Assembly (NCBI GenBank): GCA_012522875.1
Contig: JAAYJP010000216.1
Location: 1 to 7,705 of the forward strand
Length of the DNA stretch: 7,705 bases
Direction: 5' to 3'
Source of the DNA: Clostridiales bacterium
GTDB taxonomy: Bacteria; Bacillota; Clostridia; Christensenellales; Aristaeellaceae
The notes under the pieces were generated by a model. The model was given only the letters and a program-made list of their open reading frames with translations. It made no database searches and was not told the origin of the DNA. Every line of letters starts with the position of its first letter. The stretch's first letter is position 1. Below are positions 1 through 4,987 of the stretch, piece by piece. The position numbers and the translations under genes are program-made.

Positions 1-1136
1 CCCTGAAGGAAACCGGCTTTCTGCGCCGGCTGGCGCTGCTGTTCATCACCAGCCGTTTTGCCCGCAAAAGCCCCTGGGCGTTTATCGTGATGTTCCTTTT
101 ATCCGTGCTGGCGCTGGGCAGCTTTATCGCCCCCACGGTGACCTTCCTGCTGTTTTTCGCCCTGCACCGGGAGGTGATGGAAGCCCTGGGGCAGAAGCCC
201 GGCGATCCGCTGGCCCGGGCCCTGATGGTGGGCACGGCCTGCGTCACCTCCATCTCCTGCGCTATGACGCCCATCGCCCACACCTTCCCCCTGATGGCCC
301 TGGGGTTCCACGAAGCGGCCACGGGCGAGCGGATCAGCTACCTGAGCTATCTTCAAATCGGGCTGCCGGTGGGCATCCTGCTGTTTGGCCTGACGCTCCT
401 GCTGCTTTACCTGGGCTTCCGCAGGCGGATTGGGGGCCGGGGGCCGGAAATCAGCAAACTGCCCCTCTCCGCCCCCGGAAAGCCGGATGCAAGGGAGATC
501 TTCTCCGCTGTGGTTTTCCTCCTGGTGGTGGCGGCCTGGCTCCTGGCAGGCATCCTGCCGGACAGGATGGCGCCCGTCGCCGCCCTGGGCACTGCCTGGC
601 CGGCGCTGCTGGGGGTGATCCTTCTCTCCGCCATTCCTGTGAAGGGAAAACCGGTCTTGGACCTCAAGGACGGCTTTGCCCGGGGCCTCAACTGGCAAAG
701 CCTGCTGCTGTGCGCCGCGGCCCTGGCGCTGGGAAAATACCTGACCCTGCCTGAATACGGCGTCACGGACTGGTTTGGCGCGCTGATTGCCCCGCCCATG
801 CGCTCCTGGGGCTACGGGGGAGCGCTTCTGGTCATCATCGCCGCCACCCTTATCATGACCAACTTCCTCTCCAACATCGTCACCACCACCGTCATGTACC
901 AGGTGGCAGCCAGCGCCATTCCCGTGCTGGCCTTGTCCGGCATTGCCATCAACCCTGCCCTTTCCGCCATCCTGGTGGGGATGTGCGCCAGCCTGGCTTT
1001 CGCCACGCCCCCGTCCATCGCCCACATCGCCCTGGCGGCCGGCTCCGGCTGGGCGGGCTCCAGGGACATGCTGCTCTACGGGGGCGCGCTGGCGCTCTTC
1101 TCAGTGCCGGTGGTGCTGGCGTTTTCGCTTATCTGA
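1..1136 (+). CDS. SLC13/DASS-type anion permease, 5'-truncated
   Basis: This is the C-terminal part of an inner-membrane transporter, most like the SLC13/DASS (citrate/dicarboxylate/sulfate) permeases within the ion-transporter superfamily. The frame is open from base 3 to the TGA at 1134-1136, giving 377 visible residues with no start, so the gene begins before the window; the internal GTG/ATG at 87/90 has no reason to be the start. Hydrophobic spans lie near visible residues 24-53, 71-101, 117-138, 166-185, 198-212, 232-250, 272-310, 317-345 and 357-377. Two half-repeat re-entrant signatures can be seen: SFIAPTVT (40-47) with SCAMTPIAHT (85-94), and LSNIVTTTV (289-297) with FATPPSIAH (333-341). 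These correspond to the S-N/A-x-x-T and T-P-x-x-x regions of the family, here in divergent form. The substrate cannot be read from the sequence. The gene ends 2 bp from the convergent aldo/keto reductase. The family call is fairly safe; the substrate is unknown. Confidence 0.85.
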   Translation, partial: LKETGFLRRLALLFITSRFARKSPWAFIVMFLLSVLALGSFIAPTVTFLLFFALHREVMEALGQKPGDPLARALMVGTACVTSISCAMTPIAHTFPLMALGFHEAATGERISYLSYLQIGLPVGILLFGLTLLLLYLGFRRRIGGRGPEISKLPLSAPGKPDAREIFSAVVFLLVVAAWLLAGILPDRMAPVAALGTAWPALLGVILLSAIPVKGKPVLDLKDGFARGLNWQSLLLCAAALALGKYLTLPEYGVTDWFGALIAPPMRSWGYGGALLVIIAATLIMTNFLSNIVTTTVMYQVAASAIPVLALSGIAINPALSAILVGMCASLAFATPPSIAHIALAAGSGWAGSRDMLLYGGALALFSVPVVLAFSLI

Positions 1137-1138
1137 CC

Positions 1139-1990
1139 CTACCAGGAGATATTGTCCGGGTCGGCTGAAAAGCCCACGCAGCCCTTGAGGCCGGCGATGC
1201 GCTCCAGATCGGCGGGGGACAGTTCAAAATCAAATACCTGGGCGTTCTCCCGGATGCGGGAAGGGGTCACCGACTTGGGCAGGGGCAGATAGCCCCGCTG
1301 GAGGCTCCAGCGGATGGCGACCTGGGCGATGCTCTTGCCATATTTCTCAGCGATCTCCTTCATCTCCGGCACCTCAAACACCCGGCCTACGCCCAAGGGG
1401 CTGTAAGCCTCCAAAAGCATCCCCTTCCCGCGGCTGTAATCCACCACCTCGTCCTGGGTGTCCCCGGGCGCCAGGCGGATCTGGTTGGCCACCGGGATGA
1501 TCTCAGCCGTCTCAAGCAGCGCGTCGATGTGGTGCGGGTGGAAGTTGCTGATGCCGATGGCCTTGAGGATCCCTTTATGGTAGAGGGCCTCCAGGGCGCG
1601 CCAGGTCTCGGCGTTTTTCTCTTTCCAGTTGTGCTTGAAATCCACAGGCCTGGGCCAGTGGAGCAGGAACAGGTCCACATAATCCGTGCCCAGTTTATCC
1701 AGGCTTTCCTGCACCGCGTCCAGCGTCTGCTGATATCCCCTGACGGAGTTGACCAGTTTGGTCGTGATAAAAACCTCCCCCCGGGGGATGCCGCTGTCCT
1801 TCACCCCCTGGCCGACGCCCGCCTCGTTGCCATATCCCTGGGCGGTGTCGATGTGGCGGTACCCTGCCAGAATGGCCTCCCGCACGCTGCTGCGGGCCAC
1901 CTCGCCATCCGGTGTCTGCCAGGTGCCAAAGCCGATACAGGGGATCTTCACCCCGTTGGACAGGATGTACCGGTCCGTGATTGCGTTCAT
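1139..1990 (-). CDS. Aldo/keto reductase
   Basis: A cytoplasmic NAD(P)H-dependent oxidoreductase of 283 aa, the normal length for a single-domain (alpha/beta)8-barrel aldo/keto reductase. It reduces aldehydes or ketones to alcohols; the physiological substrate cannot be told. The catalytic tetrad is complete: D48 and Y53 in GYRHIDTAQGYGNE (signature 1), K78 in ITTKL, and H111 in LLHWP. NQIRLAP (169-175) occupies the NQIxxHP position with Ala-Pro in place of the usual His-Pro. The C-terminal cofactor signature LPKSVTPSRIREN (237-249) contains K239 and R245, expected to contact the 2'-phosphate of NADPH. The start is set by a GGAGGG ribosome binding site in the 16 bases upstream of the ATG at 1990-1988. 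The gene appears monocistronic: it has its own promoter at 2036-2066, a terminator of the upstream gene lies just beyond, and its stop is 2 bp from the convergent permease stop, so any terminator must lie inside the permease gene. Confidence 0.96.
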   Translation of the reverse strand: MNAITDRYILSNGVKIPCIGFGTWQTPDGEVARSSVREAILAGYRHIDTAQGYGNEAGVGQGVKDSGIPRGEVFITTKLVNSVRGYQQTLDAVQESLDKLGTDYVDLFLLHWPRPVDFKHNWKEKNAETWRALEALYHKGILKAIGISNFHPHHIDALLETAEIIPVANQIRLAPGDTQDEVVDYSRGKGMLLEAYSPLGVGRVFEVPEMKEIAEKYGKSIAQVAIRWSLQRGYLPLPKSVTPSRIRENAQVFDFELSPADLERIAGLKGCVGFSADPDNISW

Positions 1991-2035
1991 GCCTTTCCCT
2001 CCATCCTTTAAAACATGCCGTGTGATTCAGGGAAA

Positions 2036-2066
2036 AGTATAACCGGGAAAACCGCCGGCTAATCAA
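2036..2066 (-). promoter_or_regulatory. Promoter of the aldo/keto reductase
   Basis: Read on the minus strand, TTGATT (2066-2061) serves as -35 and TATACT (2041-2036) as -10, with a 19-bp spacer, which is longer than ideal; shifting the -10 by one gives TTATAC with 18 bp. It lies 46 bases upstream of the reductase ATG. The -35 hexamer shares two bases with the T tract of the preceding terminator. Inferred from sequence only. Confidence 0.5.
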
Positions 2067-2090
2067 AAGGGAGGGGCGCAGCCCCCCCCC
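2065..2090 (-). terminator. Intrinsic terminator of the PF07090 gene
   Basis: On the minus strand, about 24 bases past the stop codon at 2114, a G-run (2090-2082) plus C2081 pairs with G2077, CCCC (2076-2073), T2072 (a G-U wobble) and CCC (2071-2069). This makes a 9-bp, almost all-GC stem with the triloop TGC, followed immediately by TTTT (2068-2065). The very stable stem and U tract fit a Rho-independent terminator, although the U tract is short. The run of nine C on the plus strand is one arm of this stem. Confidence 0.75.
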
Positions 2091-2113
2091 AGGTTTCATT
2101 GGGATCTGCCCGT

Positions 2114-2863
2114 TTATCCCTTTGTGAGATGGTTCATGATGCCCCCAAACAGGGGGGTGTACCCCGCCCAGTCCACAAATTCCGGCGGGCCCCAGTGGGG
2201 CGCGCAGTCGGAGGTGAAGGCGCCGGCGCGGCCTTTGCCGTAGTTGCCAAAGGCGATGAAAGGGTCCCCCGCGATGGTCATCACCCCCTGGGCGCCCTCC
2301 CGGGGCAGCGTCCGGTTGTAGCCCAGGAAATGGGGCCAGTCCAAAGGGACGCCCGCAAGAACCGGGTGGTCCGGAACCACGATGTCAGGCCTTACCCCCT
2401 CAGGGTGTTCCATCAGGTCGTCCGTCTCCAGGCACACAACAGGCAGCACCTCGGAAAGCGCCGTGCGCCCATACTTGGCCTTGGCGTCCACCCCGGAAAA
2501 CGCCATATAGCCCCCCACCATCAACAGGGCGCCCCCGGCCAGGACATAGTCCCGGATCACTTGGCAGCGGTTTGGCATTTTTTGGCTTCTGGCAAAGGTA
2601 TCCGGATGCAGAAGAAGGGTGTTGGACCCGATGTCGGACAGGATGACCCCGTCGTATTCTCCCAGCTCATCCGCCGAAAAGGGAAAGCGCAGGGCGGCGA
2701 TATGGTTCGGCATGTAGGTGACCTCATAGCCGCTGTCCTCCAGCGCCCTGATCAGCCGGCCCGCCCCCTCCTCATAGGCTGAGGTGTAAAACGCGTCAAA
2801 TCCCTTCACATGCACGGTATAGCTGCTCCAGCTCTCCCCCGCCAGCAGAATTTTCTTTGCCAT
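2114..2863 (-). CDS. PF07090-type glutamine amidotransferase-like protein
   Basis: A 249-aa soluble protein with the class I glutamine-amidotransferase-like (flavodoxin-like) fold of the PF07090 family, recognised from its characteristic blocks. These are KKILLAGESW at the N terminus, GFDAFYTSAYEEGA (21-34), VTYMPNH (48-54), VILSDIGSNTLLLHPDTF (73-90), GGALLMVGGYMAFSGVDA (110-127), EVLPV (138-142), PDHPVLAGVP (164-173), GNYGKGRAGAFTSDCAPHW (206-224) and FVDWAGY (229-235). Members are widespread, often near sugar-catabolic or transport genes, and have no settled biochemical role. The position where true amidotransferases carry the nucleophilic Cys is VGGYMAF here, so ordinary glutaminase chemistry is unlikely. 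The frame is open further upstream to an ATG at 2944, but the start chosen is the ATG at 2863: an AGGAGGG site lies just before it and the conserved family N terminus begins there. The gene has its own promoter (2891-2919) and terminator (2065-2090). The family is confident; the function is unknown. Confidence 0.88.
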   Translation of the reverse strand: MAKKILLAGESWSSYTVHVKGFDAFYTSAYEEGAGRLIRALEDSGYEVTYMPNHIAALRFPFSADELGEYDGVILSDIGSNTLLLHPDTFARSQKMPNRCQVIRDYVLAGGALLMVGGYMAFSGVDAKAKYGRTALSEVLPVVCLETDDLMEHPEGVRPDIVVPDHPVLAGVPLDWPHFLGYNRTLPREGAQGVMTIAGDPFIAFGNYGKGRAGAFTSDCAPHWGPPEFVDWAGYTPLFGGIMNHLTKG

Positions 2864-2890
2864 GCCGCCCTCCTGATTGGGTTTTGCCTG

Positions 2891-2919
2891 ATTGTAGCAT
2901 GGGGGCGCCCGGCGGGCAA
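2891..2919 (-). promoter_or_regulatory. Promoter of the PF07090 gene
   Basis: On the minus strand, TTGCCC (2919-2914) and TACAAT (2896-2891) are separated by exactly 17 bp. Predicted transcription starts near 2884, giving a 5' UTR of about 20 nt that contains little beyond the ribosome binding site. It lies back-to-back with the Nudix promoter; the two -35 elements are 6 bp apart. Confidence 0.6.
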
Positions 2920-2929
2920 GGGCGCTTGC
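2905..2929. promoter_or_regulatory. Dyads between divergent -35 elements
   Basis: Two overlapping inverted repeats lie between the divergent promoters: GCGCCC (2905-2910) with GGGCGC (2920-2925), 9-base loop; and GCAAG (2916-2920) with CTTGC (2925-2929), 4-base loop. The second dyad is built partly from the TTGC portions of the two opposed -35 hexamers. This could be a shared operator, or only a by-product of mirror-image -35 boxes in GC-rich DNA. Confidence 0.35.
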
Positions 2930-2954
2930 GCGGCCCCGGGCCATGGACTATACT
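2926..2954 (+). promoter_or_regulatory. Promoter of the Nudix-GNAT operon
   Basis: TTGCGC (2926-2931) as -35 and TATACT (2949-2954) as -10 have a 17-bp spacer. The -10 is good (5 of 6) and the -35 weak (3 of 6). A GGCCCCGGGCC dyad (2932-2942) lies inside the spacer and could be an operator. The predicted start is near 2961, immediately ahead of the AAAGGGG ribosome binding site, so the leader is very short. Confidence 0.55.
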
Positions 2955-2976
2955 GGATTTGAAAGGGGCTGGGCAT

Positions 2977-3600
2977 ATGAGTGACGCGGCATACCGGGAG
3001 CAGGTTTTGGGCGGGAAAACGCTGTTTGACGGCAAGATCATCACGGTGGAGCACTGGCAGGTCCTCCTGCCTGACGGCCGGGAGGCTTCCCGGGAAATCG
3101 TGCTGCACAAGGGGGGCGCCGCGGTGGTGCCGGTGGACCAGCAGGGCTGTGTGACCCTGGTGCGCCAGCACCGGGTGGCCATTGATGAGATGATGCTGGA
3201 GATCCCCGCGGGCAAGCTGGACTATGAGGGGGAGGACCCTTTCGCCTGCGTCCAGCGGGAGCTGGCCGAGGAAACCGGCCTGGTGGCGGGCAAATGGCAG
3301 AAGCTGGCCCATGTGGTCTCCACACCCGGCTTCTGCACCGAGCGCATCGCCCTCTATCTGGCCACCGAACTGCGCCAGTCAGCCCCGCGCCCGGACAGGG
3401 ATGAGTTCCTCAATGTGGTGCGCATGCCGCTCAAGGACGCGGTGGCCCAGGTTTTTCAGGGTAAAATACATGATGCCAAGACCTGCCTGGGGCTGCTGAT
3501 GGCACAGCAGGTGCTGGGCGCGCCCTTGTTGGCCGCCACACCTGAAGCGAGGTATCCCCGCCAGCAAAGGGGAATCTTCCCCCGGGCCCGGAAGGGGTGA
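2977..3600 (+). CDS. Nudix hydrolase, ADP-ribose pyrophosphatase type
   Basis: A 207-aa cytoplasmic Nudix enzyme, most like the ADP-ribose pyrophosphatase group (ADP-ribose to AMP plus ribose 5-phosphate, Mg2+-dependent). The N-terminal beta domain (LFDGKIITVEHWQVLLPDG, 16-34) and GGAAVVPVDQQGCVTLVRQHR (46-66) match that group. The Nudix box runs from G79 in EIPAGKL to L102 in RELAEETGL; the catalytic R94-E95-L-A-E98-E99 core is intact. There are six residues rather than five between G79 and E86. P117 in STPGF lies 15 residues after the box, as expected for ADP-ribose specificity. The last 20 or so residues are a basic tail (RYPRQQRG...RARKG). The frame extends upstream to 2857, but the ATG at 2977 is chosen because AAAGGGG precedes it by 8 bases and the family N terminus starts there. 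It is the first gene of an operon, with 5 bp to the next start. Confidence 0.93.
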   Translation: MSDAAYREQVLGGKTLFDGKIITVEHWQVLLPDGREASREIVLHKGGAAVVPVDQQGCVTLVRQHRVAIDEMMLEIPAGKLDYEGEDPFACVQRELAEETGLVAGKWQKLAHVVSTPGFCTERIALYLATELRQSAPRPDRDEFLNVVRMPLKDAVAQVFQGKIHDAKTCLGLLMAQQVLGAPLLAATPEARYPRQQRGIFPRARKG

Positions 3601-3605
3601 ACGAA

Positions 3606-3770
3606 ATGAACAAGCGCGGCAGCATGCGGCCACTGAAGTGGCTGATCATCCTCCTGGCGCTGATGGTGGTTTTCTACGGCGTCATGGCCATCCGCTACAG
3701 CATAGAGCAGAACACCTTCCGCGTGCCGCAGGCGCCTCTGGTGGCAGGCGTTGGCAGGCTTCAGCCATGA
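3606..3770 (+). CDS. Small single-pass membrane protein, 54 aa, unknown
   Basis: This short gene fills the space between the Nudix and GNAT genes. The ATG at 3606 lies 5 bp after the Nudix stop and is preceded by GAAGGGG overlapping the end of that gene; the TGA at 3768-3770 overlaps the GNAT start as ATGA. The product has a positively charged N terminus (MNKRGSMRPLK), one hydrophobic span of about 19 residues (WLIILLALMVVFYGVMAIR, 12-30), and a short polar/Pro-containing C-terminal tail (YSIEQNTFRVPQAPLVAGVG...). The charge bias predicts an N-in, C-out anchored protein; a signal peptide is less likely because no clear cleavage site follows. I recognise no family. The coding case rests on the tight spacing, both ribosome-binding and stop/start coupling, and a plausible membrane-protein composition. 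Alternatively it could be only a spacer that couples translation of the acetyltransferase. Confidence 0.72.
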   Translation: MNKRGSMRPLKWLIILLALMVVFYGVMAIRYSIEQNTFRVPQAPLVAGVGRLQP

Positions 3771-4375
3771 CCCAGGCGCGCGGCCTTCCCCAGTGCCTTG
3801 AGCGCCTCATCGGCCCGGAAAAAGCCGCCGCCATCACCACCCGGCGCCTGATGCTGCGCCGGCCCAGGATGGCTGACGCGGCTGATTTTTTCGCCTTCGC
3901 GCGGGATGACGAGGTGGCGCGCTATGTCATGTGGGACACGCATACCCATATCAGGGACTCCCGCAGGGCGCTCAGGGGCATCCTGGCGCGCACCCGCGCC
4001 CAGGGGGCGGAGACCTTTGCCATCTGCCCCAGGGACACGGGCAGGCTCATCGGCACCATCGGCCCCGTCTGGCTGGACTGGGATAACCGCGCCTGTGAGG
4101 TGGGCTTTTCCCTGGCCCGGCCTTACTGGGGCCAGGGGCTTTTGACGGAGGCGCTGGGGGCCTTCCTGGGCTACGCCTTCCAGGGCCTGGGACTCAACCG
4201 GGTGGAGGGGCAGTATGACCTGCGCAACCCCGCTTCCGGCCGGGTGATGGAAAAGGCCGGCATGGCCCGTGAGGGGGAACTGCGCCAGCGGCTTCACTAC
4301 AAGGGCCAATACGCCGATGTGGGGCTGTACGCCATCACCCATGACGCCTGGCGCCATCAGGGCAGCAAGCCCTGA
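3767..4375 (+). CDS. GNAT acetyltransferase, RimJ/RimL-like
   Basis: A 202-aa cytoplasmic N-acetyltransferase of the GNAT superfamily, RimJ/RimL-like branch (PF13302 type), which moves an acetyl group from acetyl-CoA to an amine such as a protein N terminus or a small molecule. The order is typical: TTRRLMLRRPRMADAADFF (24-42) as beta1-alpha1, FAICPRDTGRLIGTIGP (84-100), EVGFSLARPYWGQGLLTEAL (111-130) with the acetyl-CoA pyrophosphate loop at YWGQGLLTEA, then LNRVEGQYDLRNPASGRVMEKAGM (143-166) and the closing EGELRQRLHYKGQYADVGLYAI. The first 23 residues extend the usual start slightly. The ATG at 3767 overlaps the previous stop as ATGA and has only a weak AGG upstream, so it is probably translationally coupled to the small membrane protein. 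The substrate cannot be predicted. A frame running from 3638 is rejected as start because it covers the small gene out of frame. Confidence 0.92.
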   Translation: MTQARGLPQCLERLIGPEKAAAITTRRLMLRRPRMADAADFFAFARDDEVARYVMWDTHTHIRDSRRALRGILARTRAQGAETFAICPRDTGRLIGTIGPVWLDWDNRACEVGFSLARPYWGQGLLTEALGAFLGYAFQGLGLNRVEGQYDLRNPASGRVMEKAGMAREGELRQRLHYKGQYADVGLYAITHDAWRHQGSKP

Positions 4376-4814
4376 CTACCCGCCGGAGGCAAATATGTCC
4401 CATGAATTGCAGGTAAGAACGCAACGAAGGCCCTGCAGATGGGAGCAGGCCCTAAACCCATTAGGCAGTTCCAGCGGGGCTGTTGCTGTAAATCTTCATC
4501 TTCCCGAATTCTTCTCAGCAAGCGGTTATTCCAGCCTTCAAGTGTGTTGAATTTTCTGCTGGAGTAGCGGCCAGCAAAACTCCTTTCGGACATCAAACCG
4601 GCAGAATCAAATTCAGAGGTCCTGCTTCGTGCCAACTGCCGCGCCAATCCTTTTCCACGAAAACGCATCGGTTGCCAGCCAGCGGAAGAGCTTTTTGAGG
4701 AAAACCATTCAAGTAAAACCAAACCGGAATAGGTTCCCATGGCGCCTGGACCTGCTGAATTATACTCTTCTATCTGGCCTGGGAATAGCAAGTTCAGGCG
4801 CGCTTCATTATTCG
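4376..4814. other. Gene-poor, lower-GC stretch
   Basis: Apart from the short frame at 4395-4550, no gene can be supported here. GC is 26/60 at 4501-4560 against 42/60 at 3481-3540. A minus-strand frame covers 4357-4791 (144 codons), but it has no ribosome binding site and mostly random composition. Its one protein-like piece is a charged segment at 4489-4554 (minus strand, FNTLEGWNNRLLRRIRED). That could be a decayed remnant, possibly of a mobile-element protein, but I cannot name a family. A dyad TGCTGG/CCAGCA with an 8-base loop, flanked by TTTT/AAAA, lies at 4552-4579. No intact insertion sequence, tRNA or attachment site is visible. Confidence 0.5.
4395..4550 (+). CDS. Short ORF with strong RBS, possible truncated fourth operon gene
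   Basis: Nineteen bases after the GNAT stop, a perfect GGAGG (4385-4389) stands 5 bases before an ATG, as expected for a fourth gene of the operon. The frame (MSHELQVRTQRR...) lasts only 51 codons. The residues after about codon 12 look random, rich in Ser, Ala and Gly with no hydrophobic pattern. The fall in GC content begins in the same place. The simplest reading is that the start of a gene survives and its body was replaced by other DNA. A real small protein, or a chance site, cannot be excluded. I recognise no family. Confidence 0.3.
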   Translation: MSHELQVRTQRRPCRWEQALNPLGSSSGAVAVNLHLPEFFSASGYSSLQVC

Positions 4815-4843
4815 TTGAGCATCATATTTTGGTATGCTATACT
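4815..4843 (+). promoter_or_regulatory. Extended -10 promoter of the carboxylesterase
   Basis: TTGAGC (4815-4820) and TATACT (4838-4843) are 17 bp apart, and TG at 4835-4836 gives the extended -10 TGCTATACT. Predicted transcription starts near 4850, leaving a leader of about 138 nt before the esterase ATG. The leader contains an 8-bp palindrome GCGTACGC (4904-4911). Confidence 0.7.
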
Positions 4844-4987
4844 TTGACATGGCGTTGAATGAGCCGCATGCCAAATGAATACACAGGCTTGTTGGATAAA
4901 GCGGCGTACGCATGTTTCCGGGACAACAGCAAAAAATGTTTAGCCCACAGCTCAGGCCCCCCAACACAGGATAAGGAGAATGCAGTT

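Noticed and set aside
99..1025. Long minus-strand frame (308 codons) opposite the permease
   Set aside because: Its composition (Gly, Gln, His and Arg-rich, no motif) is the usual shadow of a GC-rich gene; the plus strand has clear membrane spans and family motifs.
2082..2090. Run of nine C as a phase-variable tract
   Set aside because: It is intergenic and forms one arm of the terminator stem; no reading frame would be switched.
2864..2944. N-terminal extension of the PF07090 protein to the ATG at 2944
   Set aside because: It would cover the promoter region and encode an Arg/Ala-rich stretch; the RBS and conserved N terminus fit 2863.
2857..2976. N-terminal extension of the Nudix protein to 2857
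   Set aside because: It would overlap the start of the divergent gene and the promoter, and has no RBS; the ATG at 2977 has one.
4414..4453. Possible terminator after the GNAT gene (CCTGC/GCAGG hairpin)
   Set aside because: The stem is short and mismatched and no T tract follows.
4859..4987. N-terminal extension of the carboxylesterase to the ATG at 4859
   Set aside because: No RBS before 4859, the 43 extra residues match nothing in the family, and AAGGAGAA stands before the ATG at 4988.
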